Source: Clusia tigrina (Eukaryota > Arthropoda > Insecta > Diptera > Clusiidae). Taken from it: DNA of 64,000 nucleotides. This document shows positions 47,179 through 57,925 of the stretch, in pieces; within the stretch, counting starts at the first letter, position 1; each line of letters starts with the position of its first letter. The position numbers and the translations under genes were made by a program. A model generated the notes under the pieces. The model worked only from the letters and a program-made list of their open reading frames with translations, was not told the origin of the DNA and did not search any database. The stretch covers positions 200,418,258 to 200,482,257 of the forward strand of contig OV050032.1 in assembly GCA_920105625.2 (NCBI GenBank). Reading direction: 5' to 3'.

Positions 47179-47619
47179 ATGGCGCCGTTGCTGAAGAAGG
47201 AGCACGTCATAGTAAACCTGGTCTATGTGCAGCACGAGAACAACAACTATCTGCGGTCCATCAACACTTGGCACACCCAGGCCGGAGCCGCCGCTCCGCA
47301 CGAGATCGAGTGGGTGGAGCGCATCATGGTGGTGGAGAACGCCAATGTGCCGTCCTATATAAAGCCGCAGTACTGCGAGTGGCGCTTCCTGACCGGCGAC
47401 AGGAGCATCTTCGTCGTGGGCGCGGTCTGCTACGACCGAGTCTCGTTGGTGATTGGCGAGGAGGCCACCTACTGGGTGTTCTCGCAGCGATTGATGCCGC
47501 AGAACCGCTTCGAGGGCAGCGCCGTGCTGCCCGTCAAGTACTGTCCGTGCTGTCTGAGCAATCACTACATGCCCATTATCAAGAGCGTTCTGAAATACGT
47601 GAAAAAGCATCGTGATTAA
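47179..47619 (+). CDS. Unrecognised 146-residue protein, palindrome copy 2
   Basis: Second copy of the gene at 44693-45133, transcribed outward from the palindrome centre. It has the same length, start context (ACGCCATGG) and AATAAA site, and the protein is identical except Asp146 for Asn. The penultimate residues KKHR and the CPCC cluster at 122-125 are preserved. The 3' flank has several differences in the first 120 bases, against three in 441 coding bases, so the coding part is either under constraint or was recently converted. Function unknown; no related gene lies nearby. Confidence 0.8.
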   Translation: MAPLLKKEHVIVNLVYVQHENNNYLRSINTWHTQAGAAAPHEIEWVERIMVVENANVPSYIKPQYCEWRFLTGDRSIFVVGAVCYDRVSLVIGEEATYWVFSQRLMPQNRFEGSAVLPVKYCPCCLSNHYMPIIKSVLKYVKKHRD

Positions 47620-47697
47620 GTTTTGTTTGCTTTGGGTTTTTTCCTTCGAACTCAATTCCTCCAACCGAGGACGAAATTATTATGTGCAAAATTATTG

Positions 47698-47703
47698 AAT
47701 AAA
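47698..47703 (+). terminator. Polyadenylation signal AATAAA, gene copy 2
   Basis: AATAAA 79 bases after the stop codon, mirrored in copy 1, in an AT-rich context. Confidence 0.6.
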
Positions 47704-47747
47704 AATAATTTTATTTGTTAACCCTTTACGAGCTTTTGGAGTCATTT

Positions 47748-48380
47748 GTGGTTCAGAGCTGGTACAGAAGTGGTTCAGAAACGATTCAGAAATGGTACAG
47801 AATTGGTTCAGAAACGATTCAGAAATGGTTCAGAAGTACTTCAGAAGTGATTCAGAACTGGTACTGAAGAGTTTCAGAAGTCGTTCAGAACTGGTACTGA
47901 AGAGTTTCAGAAGTCGTTCAGAACTGGTACAGAAGTACTTCAGAAGTGGTTCAGAACTGGTACTGAAGAGTTTCTGAAGTCGTTCAGAACTGGTACAGAA
48001 GTGGTTGCGAAATGGTTCAGAAATAGTTTAGAATTGATTCAGAGGTGGATCAGAAATGGTCCACAAATGGTTTAAAAGAGGTTCGGAACTAATTCAGAAG
48101 TGATTCAAAAATGGTTCAGAATTGTCTCAGATGTGGTTCAAAACTGATTCATAAGTGGTTTAGAGCTGGTTCAAGAGTGGTTTCAAATTGGTTCAGAAAT
48201 AATTCAGATATGATTCAGATGTGGTTCAGAAATTGTTGAGAAGTGTTTTGTTCAGAATTGTTCCATAGGTGGTTCAGAATCGGTTCAGAAATAGTTCAGA
48301 ATTGTTTTAGAACTGATTCAGAATTGTTTCAGAAGTGGCTCATAACTGGTACAGAAGTGGTTGAGAAATGGTTCAGTTCT
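47748..48380 (+). repeat. About 16.5-bp satellite, arm 2
   Basis: GGTTCAGAACTGGTACAGAA and AGTTTCAGAAGTCGTTC-type units, the reverse complement of the array beside copy 1. From 48000 outward units are more diverged, as in the outer part of arm 1. Confidence 0.9.
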
Positions 48381-48957
48381 CCACTTAAAAGTACTACTGA
48401 TTTCAAGTGCAGACATGATACACGGCATATACTCGTACAGTCAGAGACAGACACTCTCTTTCACCTCAATATTCTTAAGTTTAGCCTTAAGCTTAGTTGA
48501 TAAGGTTAATCTGTAAATGATCGTGCTACTGAAAGCATTGGCAATAAACGATAATAAGTGTGGTAAAACCAACAAAGAAGTGGAAGGATATCATTCAAGC
48601 CTACAAGCAGATTGCAACGAGAGCTTGCAACCTAATTTAGGAACGATCCAGACGGATTTCGGGCCTTTTTTATCATCACTGAACAACCAATTTATTTGCA
48701 ACACATGCACAAAAGCAAAGCTATGTCCCCCTTACAACAATATCCCCACTGCTTTTTACAAGTTTGTTTATAAGCGACGAAAAAGCAAAGATACCCCCAC
48801 TGAATTCTACATGTTTGTCAGCGAACTGTTGAATATGAAAATAGTTGCCAGTGGTGACATTGTCAATGGATGTCTTGGTCCCTGTCAATTTCTTCAGTGC
48901 AAAGGCGCCACTACTGAGCAGACTCTCGAAGCACCCCTCGCGTAAGACCAAAGACAA
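48381..48957 (+). other. No firm gene; 142-codon ORF at 48517-48945
   Basis: The ORF (starts MIVLLKALAINDNK) has no domain I recognise, but it contains an internal imperfect repeat: KAKLCPPYNN..TAFYKFVY and KSKDTPTEFYMFVS. The corresponding DNA repeats AAAGCAAAG..CCCCACTG. It could be a degraded coding fragment. I do not call it a gene. Confidence 0.3.
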
Positions 48958-49024
48958 TGGGCATCAATGCCTGAGTGGTTGGATACCTCCTTCTTCGGCG
49001 GCTCTCCGGCCTACCCCACTTCAA
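48958..49024 (+). mobile_element. Dispersed element B, copy 5
   Basis: GCATCAATGCCTGAGTGGTT, CCTTCTTCGGCGGCTCTCC and GGCCTACCCCACTTC. Here the tail is replaced by AAAGATTAAAGG, so the copy ends without TCTA repeats. Confidence 0.75.
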
Positions 49025-49289
49025 AGATTAAAGGCTTCGCTTGGCAGTAAACCGAGTGAAAATCGGAGCTAAGCCGGAACGCCTTTTGATGGGATTGTGA
49101 TAGCGAGCCAAGCAAACCTAAAAATTAAGTTGTTTTGAAAGAAAATGCCACAAAGTCACTCAAGTGCAGCGGACGTGCACATGCGGCAACACCACATAAA
49201 GCATGAAAATATCATTGGGAAGTATGTGGAAAGCATCATAAATATAATTAATTAAGTGGCAACACTGGCGGCAGCTGCACTGCACACAA
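49025..49289. other. No gene recognised
   Basis: No supportable coding region or repeat. Confidence 0.4.
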
Positions 49290-49410
49290 ATGTCGCATAT
49301 ACCAGGCACACAAACACACACTCTCAGGCACACAAACACACACTCAGGCACACAAACACACACTCAGGCACACAAACACACACTCAGACTCCACACTCGC
49401 ACTCACACTC
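49290..49410 (+). repeat. 20-bp CA-rich tandem array, about 5 copies
   Basis: AGGCACACAAACACACACTC repeated; Val/Cys minus-strand frames are artefacts. Confidence 0.9.
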
Positions 49411-50289
49411 ATAAATGCGCTTTTGTCTTAATTGTTGCGTAATCAACGACTTTTTCGTCTGGTAAAGTTATATTATAAAAGCAGATAATGCAAATAGTGG
49501 TAGGAACAATGGCGCAATAGTAGTGGTGGTGGCAGCCCACGGTTGCACTTATGTTGCTGTTGTTATTGGTGTTGTTCAGGTTGTTGTTGTCTTTTCCTAA
49601 CTCCGCAATTTGTTAAACTGTTTGCGCAAGCGACTCTCTCGTTCCCTGTCGCCCGCCGAAAATTGCCCGAAGGCGTTCCTGTCATACTTAAATAGGCGTT
49701 TCTGCTTATATTACCTTTGTTTTTGCCCTGTCGTTCCACAAGAACTTCCACGCGGCGGCAAACTGGCGGCGTGTGTAGGAGGCGATTTCAATTTGAAGTA
49801 TTTTTTGCGTTCATTGAAGTGAATAAGAAACGGTTTTGCGAAGTAATTTCTCGTCGCTGGCACTGTAGAGCATTGCGACTTTCTTCGTCACGTCTTATAT
49901 TCCCGATCTCTGTGGTAGCCCAGAAGAATCACACTTGATTGAAACTCTGTATGCAACCCACTTAGAAGAACTGGAAACACATCTGATGATCTTCTGGATC
50001 AAAATCAACAAATTGTACTATCTATCAAATTGATAAGCAACCATTACTATGTGTATGTCCTGTTGCCAACTGGGGTGTGACATTGCGAGTGCCATTAATA
50101 AAGCTTCTAAGACTCAGGCAAACGTTTAGCAACAGAGTTTTGACACTTCAAGTTAATGTTCCCTGCATTGGTACCACCGTCTTGAGAATACGGAATGAAT
50201 CAATGAGTGATTGAAACAAAGTGGGGAAAATGTACCCCGACCAATTTGATCTATTCTACTCCTCCTGCATGTACCTACTGAGGTAAGGG
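49411..50289. other. No gene recognised
   Basis: GTT-rich at 49545-49590, otherwise single-copy-looking. Overlapping ORFs of 60-73 codons have no domain. Confidence 0.4.
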
Positions 50290-50366
50290 TCCTCTATGAG
50301 TCGCATAATAAGGCTTTGCCAGTCGTCTCTGCTAAAGGCACGCTGAAGACAGTTGGAAATGCCAAG

Positions 50367-50800
50367 TCCACTGGAGACTCAGCCCTAAATAGTCTCACTG
50401 GGACACGCTCAATCCACGGCAAGAAGGACAACGAAATAGGATCAACCAAGTCCACAGAAGACTCACCTGTAAATAGTCTCACTGGGACACGCTCAATCCA
50501 CGGCAAGAAGGACAACGAAATAGGATCAACCAAGTCCACAAGAGACTCACCTGTAAATAGTCTCACTGGGACACGCTCAATCCACGGCAAGAAGGACAAC
50601 GAAATAGGATCAACCAAGTCCACAGAAGACTCACCTGTAAATAGTCTCACGGGGACACGCTTAATCCACGGCAAGAAGGACAACGAAATAGGATCAACCA
50701 AGTCCACAGAAGACTCACCTGTAAATAGTCTCACGGGGACACGCTTAATCCACGGCAAGAAGGACAACGAAATAGGATCAACCAAGTCCACAGGAGACTC
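50367..50800 (-). repeat. 84-bp array, 5 copies, inside LINE C-terminus
   Basis: Units of exactly 84 bp with GGACACGCTCAATCCACGG, AAGGACAACGAAATAGGATC and AACCAAGTCCACAGAAGAC. The sequence to the right encodes the LINE segment RLRWLGQVV and that to the left its last residues, so the array grew inside the coding region. The 28-codon period leaves 182-residue open frames on both strands; these are not independent genes. Confidence 0.93.
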
Positions 50801-52103
50801 AGGCCCTCCTGAACTTGGCCTTTCGGGTTGGAGCGATTTCATATATCCGCACGACTTGACCTAGCCAGCGTAGTCGCTGGATTTTGATTCGCTGGACTAT
50901 GTCAATATCGGTGTATAGCTCGTTCTATCTGATCCGATATTCGTCGCAGGTCAAGAGATCCTGCGGAGAATTATTCTTTCAAACCCGCCTAACGCCTGTT
51001 CTTCACTGTTTGTCATCGTCCAGCTCTCTGCTCTATATAGAAACACTGGAATGATGAGGAACTTATACAGCGTTAGCCTTGTTCATCCAGAAAGCGGTCT
51101 ACTCTTTAGATGCCTAGTAGGCCCAAAGTAACTCTCCGTTTGATTTCCAAATTGATGTTGTTGGTGGTGTTGATACTGGTCCCTAGGTAGACGAAATCTT
51201 TTACAATTTCAAAGTTGGAGTCGCCAACAGCAACGTGATGTCCCAGACGATGGGACTCCTTAAATAAGGCCAGCATGTATTTCGTCTTATCCTCGTTCAC
51301 TTTTAGACCCACTCGCTTTGCTGCTCTTTCCAGGCCGATATACGCAGCCCTCACAGCTCGAGTGTTATGGCCAATGATGTCAATACCATCAACATACGCC
51401 AAAAGCATGACACTCTTAGTAAAGATAGTGCCCGAGTGATACAATGATCTTTCCAGCATTATGATGAAGTAGTCGCACCACAGGGAGTCACTCTGTCTGA
51501 AGCCCCGCTTTGTGTCAAAAGGGTCGGAGATCTCCTTTCCAATTTGCACTGAGCTGCAGGTTGCGTTTAGCGTCATCCTGCACAGCCTGATTAGCTTTGA
51601 AGGGATGCCAAATTCAGACATAGTGGCATCCCTGCCGAGGATCCTCATCGTGCTATCCTTATCGTAGGATCCTTATCCTGCTATCAAAAGCGACCTTGAA
51701 ATGGACACAAAGATGGTGGATGTCAATTTGTTTCTCTAGTGTCTTCTCCAAGAGTTGACGTACGAGTATTGGGAAGATTTGGTCAATGGTACGTTAACCA
51801 GGGCTGAAAGGGTCCGAACAGTTCGTCAACGATGGGTTTCAGTCTTATGCAAAGTACGTCAGTTGGGATTTTGTATGTGATGTTAAGAAGACTAATTCCG
51901 CGGTAGTTAGAGCACATCCCAGAATCACCCTTCTTGTGGACTGGGCAGAGCACACTCAGGCTCCAGTTGCTGGGCATGGATTCTGCCGATCATATTTTGC
52001 ATAAGAGCTGATGCACACGCTACGCAAGCTCTTCGCTAAAGAGACTTACATAGTTCCGTCAGCGGTAACCCAACGGCTCCAGCAGACTTGTTGCTGTTAG
52101 TCT

Positions 52104-52205
52104 CCTAATGGCTGCTTAGACTTCAATATAATCGGGTGGCGGTATATCGAATCGCCTAATGACTGTTTAGACTTCAGTATAATTGGGTGGTGGTATTTCG
52201 ATTTC
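52104..52205 (-). repeat. 51-bp direct duplication inside LINE
   Basis: CCTAATGGCTGCTTAGACTT (52104) and CCTAATGACTGTTTAGACTT (52155), both continuing into TATAATCGGGTGG-type sequence. The period is 17 codons. Confidence 0.88.
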
Positions 52206-52451
52206 ATCGTCAGCAATCCGTTGCTCGTGTTTAGCTTCGTCGTTAGCGTCATCATTAAGCAGTTTCGCGAAGTGTTCCCGCCATAGCCTGAGTATACTCT
52301 GGGCGTCTGTTACCAGATTTCCCTCTCCGTCTTTACAGGAATTGGCTCCGGTCTTGAAACCTTCCGCTTGGCCCTTCACTTTTTGGAACAATTTTCGAGT
52401 CATATTCCTGCTGCTAAACATGTCGATCGATCTCCTCGCAGAGTCTTAGTT

Positions 52452-52560
52452 TCGCTTCTCGTTTTTTGCAACGTTTTTCAGCCCTCCTCTTCTCTATGTA
52501 TCGCTTCTCGTTTTTTGCAACGTTTTTCAGCCCTCCTCTTCTCTATGTATCGCTCCTCGC
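52452..52560 (-). repeat. 49-bp direct duplication inside LINE linker
   Basis: TCGCTTCTCGTTTTTTGCAA at 52452 and 52501 with CAGCCCTCCTCTTCTCTATG, identical over 49 bp; a third start at 52550 is truncated. The period is not a multiple of three, so it shifts the frame. Confidence 0.93.
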
Positions 52561-52600
52561 TGGATGGCTCGGTATGCTTCCTTTTTTCCTGCAGCTCCTG

Positions 52601-53489
52601 ATGATGCTCCTGCGGTGCTATATCCATTTGAACTTAAATGCCACTACTAATAAACGCCAGACACACTTGTTTGGAGCATACTGTAATGTCCGTATCCTTC
52701 AGTTAAACTCAGCAGCCACAGGAAACTAGTGCAACATCCAATGAGGCTGGCTGAGGATAGGGAAAGTTCACATGACTGGGGAAATGTCCACCATAGAAAG
52801 TAGCAGCACAACTGAAGAAGCAGGCATAAATTCGAAGAAGAAAACTCCATTGAGAGTATAAGTCCGTTCCCATACATAACATGAACCCGTTGAGAGATGT
52901 GCAGAAGGATATGCAAATGACTTAGGCGAGTACATCGTTAGAATTGTTTCACTCACAGAGTTCGAGGCATTCGAGGAGTGTATTTTAAATCTGGTGTTAA
53001 AAGTTTGTGAATATTCATAGTACTCAGATATATAATTGTGTGCACATTTCACATTCACGGCTCATGACGAAAACGGCATTAATTCATGCACATTTATTAA
53101 CTGTCTCTCGTAAACACTCCCAATTCAATTCAAAATACTTTCACGTCAAAGTAACTCATGTCAAAAATGTAAGCAAACGTGGTACATATGTGCGAGTCAA
53201 TACAATCATGCAAAACAGTTGTAAATAAACACAACAACAACAACAACAACAATGAGAAGAAGAAGCAGAACAACAACAACAACAACAATAGTCGTGTTGT
53301 GGTGGCATTTCACCAAAATTGCATGCAGAGAAATACGAACAAAAAAGATACTCGAAGAAAAGATACTCGCGTACAAATTATGGTGGAGAGGAAAATACGA
53401 AGCACACAAACAAATAAATATGTACCAATGAATAACTAAATGAAAATAAACCTGTTTAAACAATAATAAGTGGAAAATATGCAAAAACT
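52601..53489. other. No gene; CAA run
   Basis: (AAC)n at 53232-53290 interrupted by GAAGAAGAAGCAG. No coding region supported. Confidence 0.5.
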
Positions 53490-53615
53490 AATTGGCAAGG
53501 TCGTTCGTCGCTGGCCACGCTGCGCCGCGCTGAGCTGCGCCGCATTTGGTTATTTCATTCGGTCGCGTTTCTGTTCGCAGTAATCAAGAAAAAAGCATGC
53601 AAAAATGCAAAACAG
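53490..53615 (+). promoter_or_regulatory. CpG-rich patch, promoter-like (uncertain)
   Basis: GTCGTTCGTCGCTGGCCACG, CTGCGCCGCGCTGAGCTGCG and TCGGTCGCGTTTCTGTTCGC stand out from AT-rich flanks and share GTTCGTCGCTGG with the island at 32330-32350. Such patches often mark fly promoters or 5' UTRs. No TATA box, start codon or splice site confirms it. Confidence 0.28.
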
Positions 53616-53959
53616 CGCAAAGAAAAGCAGCAAGATTAACATTTAATTTGCTGTGGGAGGTGTCTGTGTGAGTGGCTGCTGTGGGTGGATGTGGGGATGT
53701 GTGCATGTACGCAGCGGGTGATTGCGGACCAAAGAAAACTAGACACAAATGCATAGGTACGGAATACAAAGCTGGTCTAGATGGAACGAACGCCGTCAAA
53801 CTAGTTGCCACACACACACAGACACACACATAAACACATACACACACACACATAAACACACACACACACACACTCCGGCTTTAGACGCTTTTACTCCTCG
53901 TTAAAAAAAAAAAAAAAAAAAACACACACATACCAGCCTTTACCACCATCGACTTGCTC
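53616..53959 (+). repeat. CA microsatellites and poly-A
   Basis: (CA)n at 53808-53875 and an A18 tract at 53906-53923 just before the R1-like fragment. On the minus strand the tract is poly-T, so it is not the poly-A tail of the plus-strand LINE. Confidence 0.85.
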
Positions 53960-55560
53960 GTTACATTGGGGAAACATCGCTGACAAGAAGGCTCCCGGTC
54001 TGTACGGCATCCCGAACGTAGCGCTAAAAGCTTCAACAAAGACGAGGCCAAAAGTATTTACGAATATGTGCAACGCTTCCATTAGGGAAGGGGTGTTCCC
54101 GGCTAGATGGAACAGCAGCGACTGGTGTTACTGCTACTTCCAGAGCAGAGTGTTTTTCTATGACACGGATGCAGGAGTTGGACGCTATGAAATCACGGGT
54201 GGCGTCCCACAAGGATCTGTACTCGGCCCTACTCTCTGGAACGTCATGTACGATGGCGTCCTACGATTGGACCTACCAACGGGTGTAACACTAATCGGGT
54301 ACACAAACGATATCGCTATGGTGGTGATTGCGAAGCACATCCACACGCTGCAGACGAGATGCAACGATGCAATTGTGCGTGTGAGTGAATGGCTCAGTAG
54401 GGCCAAGCTAGAAGTGGGAGTTCAAAAAACAGAGGCAGTGCTACTGAGTACCTGAAAGATAAGCGAGATTTTCACAATCACAGTGGGGGGCCATCAAATT
54501 AAATCCCAACCACAGCTCCGGTACCTAGGAGTACTTATTGATTCCAGGCTCACCTTCAAAGAGCATATTAAAGCGGTCTGCGAAAAAGCTACCCGGGTAA
54601 ATGGGGCACTCACTCGCCTGATGCCGAATATAGGCGGGCCACGCTCAAGCCAACGGAAGCTCCTATCAACGGTAATGAGCTCCATCATAGTGTATGCCGG
54701 CCCAATATGGGTGGAGACCACTAGGGTGACAACATACGCCAAATGCATACAGTCAACATATAGACTCAACGCGCTAAGGGTGGCTAGTGCGCTTTGTACT
54801 GTATCGGACGAAGCAATTGGGGTCATAACTAGTAAACCGCCTATTGACTTGCTGGCGAAGGAGATGCACCGCCTCTACAAACAGAGAGCGAGACCCACAA
54901 ACGTCACCAAAGCAGTGGAAAGAGCCAAATACCATTGCGGAACGCCAACACAGATGGGAGCAAACGGACAAAGGTAGATGGACCTTCAGGCTGATCCCAT
55001 GCATAACAACATGGATAACAAGAAAGCATGGAGAGCTAAACCACTATGTCACCCAGCTACTAAGTGGCCACGGATGCTTTCAGCAGTACCTTTTTGAGCG
55101 GAAGTTTGAGGAGCACCCGTACTGCCCGCACTGGTCGCGGATGCACGAGAACGCTCAACACGTGTTATTCTACTGCCAGCAAATTAAGGACGCTCGGGAG
55201 ACACTGGGTGTTGTTCTAGAAGACCCCCAACAATGAACAACCTCTGTGAGCACATGTGCGATACGCTCACTAAGTGGGAAGCAGTATGCTCGGCAGCGGC
55301 CACCATTATGATTGCGCTGCGAAAAGCAGAACGAGCGCGCTACGCTGAACGCAGCCGCCAGCGCCATGCGGAGCGCGACGTACACAAGACTGACACATGG
55401 ACAGACCTAATACTGACGTGTGAGCAGTAAATGCCCTTACGGCCTCCCGACGTAAAACCTAATCAGTGTCTCCGGGGGGAAACACCGTAATGACGAGAAG
55501 ACGCTTTAGCTGAGTTAGAGTCCCGCACTGACGGGGTTCTAACTTTAGATGTTTTCCTTC
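53960..55560 (+). mobile_element. R1-like LINE ORF2, internally deleted
   Basis: Starts inside the RT: KAPGLYGIPNVALKAS, REGVFPARWNSSDW (54000-54125). It then jumps to CYCYFQSRVFFYDTDAGVGR and GGVPQGSVLGPTLWNVMYDG without a frameshift, so the central RT portion (well over 100 residues in R1 proteins) is missing. The active site reads YTND, with the first Asp lost. RYLGVLIDSRLTFKEHI, RLMPNIGGPRSSQRKL and PIDLLAKEMHRLYK follow in the next frame. After another shift come DKGRWTFRLIPCITTW and the C-terminal knuckle with CPHWSRMHENAQHVLFYC, and finally RYAERSRQRHAERDV. A GC-richer 3' UTR runs to about 55560. Not functional. Confidence 0.88.
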
Positions 55561-55739
55561 TCGTTAAATATAAAATCTTGTTTAGACAAGAGCCTCGTGA
55601 CTTTGATCAGTTCAATATCCTAAAAAACATACCGGATCAAAACATTATCTGATCAATAACGGATTCTAAGATCTCAAAACGACATTTTGAACGCAATTTC
55701 GAGATTATTATCTCAGACCGTGATGAATAGGAGGATCTT

Positions 55740-56585
55740 GGATCCACCCTAGAAGTCTAGAATGATTCACAGACGGGTCAAAAACAAACACCGGGAGTCG
55801 GTACCACAATCTCAGAACCAATGGGCAGGTGCCCCAGCGTCTTTCAGGCTAAAATTCACGCAATTTCAATCTGCGTAAGGATGAATCTGAAAAGAGGTTT
55901 CAAGGGCTCGCACATAGCTATCTATTCAGACAGTCAAGCTGCATTACAAGCGTTAACTTCATATTCTTTAGAACCGAAACGAGTGGAAGAATGCTTCATC
56001 TTCAATGTTTAGAAGCAACAAATAAGGTTGCAATTTGCTGGGTCCCGGGTCATTCAGGGATCGATCGAACGAAATTGCTAACGAACTGGCTAGGGACGAT
56101 TCCGTAGCAAGCCTCATAGGTCCAGAGCCTTACTGTGGTATCAACTGGGCGGCGGCTAAATCCAGGGTAGACAACTGGGAGCTTAGTTTGAGAATGTCAC
56201 ACTGGAAAGGGATAGAAGGACTTCAAGCCAAGCCAAAAGACTGGTGAGGTCATTCACCTGCAATAGAGAACTACGTAATATGTGCAAAGCAGACGTAGGG
56301 AAAATAGTAGGTTTTCTATCAGATCATTACTACCTGAAATATCACCTGACTAAAATCCATATTCTCAACTATACGGAGTGCCGGCTCTGTCTAGAAGAAT
56401 AGGAAACCACAGAGCACTTACTATACAACTGCAAGGACTAGACTGAACAAATTCCACCGCGACCAGTTGGCTCCGGAAGAAACAAAGAATGCTCCTGTTG
56501 GGGACATTCTCAAGTTCATCCTTAAACCGGAAAAGATAATGAAAGAACTTAACTTTCAACTACTTTCTTTCTTTAGACAATGAAC
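55740..56585 (+). mobile_element. LINE ORF2 3' remnant: RNase H and zinc knuckle
   Basis: FTDGSKTNTGS (first Asp), VFQAKIHAISICVRMNLKRG (active-site Glu replaced by Lys), HIAIYSDSQAALQALTSY (Asp kept), CWVPGHSGID, then after a frameshift NEIANELARDDSVASLIGPE, DNWELSLRMSHWKGIE, KIVGFLSDHYYLKYHL and the knuckle TECRLCLEE, stop, ETTEHLLYNC. It ends ILKFILKPEKIMKEL before a stop near 56580. Nearly full RNase H and C-terminus, but RT absent. It lies head-to-tail after the R1-like fragment and is a different family. Confidence 0.87.
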
Positions 56586-56769
56586 ATCCTAGATGAAAAG
56601 GATCTGATGACTTTAATTGGTATACTTTGACATCTCCAAACCGACGAAATGCTATGGCATGGCTGTTGAAACAAAGACGAGGAGAGTCGAAGGATGCATG
56701 AAGAAACATTTTTGTATGACAGGAACTAAAGAAGACAGAAGAAAACTACATTAGGCGGGAACATGTCTA
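56586..56769. other. No gene recognised
   Basis: LINE 3' flank; nothing seen. Confidence 0.4.
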
Positions 56770-57107
56770 CCAATTATACCAGAAGCAGAGGCAAATCGAA
56801 AACAAAATGGATGAGAACATCATTTCGGATGTTATAAAACTGAAAATTCGTAGTTGTTGTACCAGAAGCAGAGGCAATTCGGACACAAAATGGATGAGAA
56901 CATCACCTGGGATATTATAAAGCCGAACATTCGTAGTTTTTATACCAGAAGCAGAGGCAATTGGAACACAAAATGGATGAGAACATCACCTGGGATATTA
57001 TAAAGCCGAACATTCGTAGTTTTTATACCAGAAGCAGAGGCAATTGGAACACAAACTGGATGAGAGCATGACCTGGGATGTTATAAAGCCGAACATTCAT
57101 AGTTGCA
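56770..57107 (+). repeat. 83-bp tandem array, 4 copies
   Basis: Units with TACCAGAAGCAGAGGCAA, ACAAAATGGATGAGAACATC, and TTATAAAGCCGAACATTCGT. The two central copies are nearly identical; the outer copies have diverged. Confidence 0.93.
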
Positions 57108-57529
57108 AAGCTGCAGCAATGGATAGAAATCTCTGGAGAAGCGTTATTCCAGGGCTCTCCTCCCTGGGTAGGAGAATAACATGAAAAAAATATTATTATA
57201 GAAGAAAAATTCCAAAGCAGAATGAAATGGATGTGAAGACAATGGAAAATAGACTGAAGGTCGATGATTATGGAATGATTAATGGAATGAAAATATATCA
57301 ATTAATATATGGGGAAAACTAAATTCGGATGAAAGCAAAATGGCCCAAAGCAAAGGAGGACAGTTAGACAGGAAATCGGAGACTGTCCCACAGTGAAGAG
57401 TATACCCTGAAATAGATGGGCGGTATCAAGTGGAAAGGCAATTGGAAAAATGGAAATAGTGTATAGAAGAGAACTTTCGCATCTCTTACTTCATAATTCA
57501 TATGAACTTAACATGGAGGCGAACAAGCC
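57108..57529. other. No gene recognised
   Basis: A-rich, nothing recognised. Confidence 0.4.
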
Positions 57530-57925
57530 ACGATATAAGTAAAGGGTAGAAATGTTGAGTATGAATACAGATCGTTTCTATACTCTTTCCCACTAAGCAA
57601 AGGGTAGAAAGATGGGTACGAATGCATCTATTTTGTATACTCCTCCACACTAATTAAAGGCTGGAAATTTTGGGTAAGAAGACATGTCGATTCTGTACTC
57701 CTCCCCACTCTAAGTAAAGGGTAGAAAGGCGGGGTACGAATACAGATCGTTTCTATACTCCTCCCCACTAAGTAAAGGCTGGAAATCTTGAGTATGAATA
57801 CAGATCGTTTCTATACTCCTCCCCACTCTAAGTAAAGGGTAGAAAGGCGGGGTACAAATACATATAGTTTCCATACTCCTCCCCACTAAGTAAATGGTAG
57901 AAAGGTTGGGTACGGATACGTATAG
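57530..57925 (+). repeat. About 57-bp tandem array, 7 copies
   Basis: Units with AAGTAAAGGGTAGAAAG, GGGTACGAATACAGATCG and TTTCTATACTCCTCCCCACT; two unit types (GGCGGGGTACG and TCTTGAGTATG) alternate in the right half. Confidence 0.92.

Larger units (their letters stand above)
46923..48250. repeat. Inverted repeat, right arm
   Basis: Mirror of 43665-45389. Shorter because its satellite is about 400 bp shorter. Beyond about 48250 the two arms no longer match. Confidence 0.96.
50290..52600 (-). mobile_element. RNase H-less LINE, minus strand, degenerate ORF2
   Basis: From 5' to 3' on the minus strand: basic linker RYIEKRRAEKRCKKRE (52500s); LFQKVKGQAEGFKTGANSCK..GNLVTDAQSILRLWREHF (about 52420-52250); RT motifs LSVLCPVHKKGDSGMCSNYR and GISLLNITYKI (about 51960-51860); FGIPSKLIRLCRMTL, FDTKRGFRQSDSL and AYVDGIDIIG (51640-51390); FVYLGTSIN (about 51200); C-terminal DIDIVQRIKIQRLRWLGQVV (about 50900); DDWQSLIMRL near 50310. 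The RT active-site YxDD is damaged to YVDG. Stops, frameshifts and an 84-bp array break it. No RNase H domain. Most similar in layout to CR1/RTE-like insect LINEs; exact clade not assigned. Confidence 0.85.

Noticed and set aside
50294..50864. 182-residue repeat protein with a 28-residue period on either strand
   Set aside because: The array sits inside the C-terminus of a degenerate LINE and the flanks continue the LINE, so an independent gene is not supported.
53906..53923. A18 tract as the poly-A tail of a LINE
   Set aside because: It precedes the plus-strand R1-like fragment rather than following it, and no minus-strand LINE ends there.
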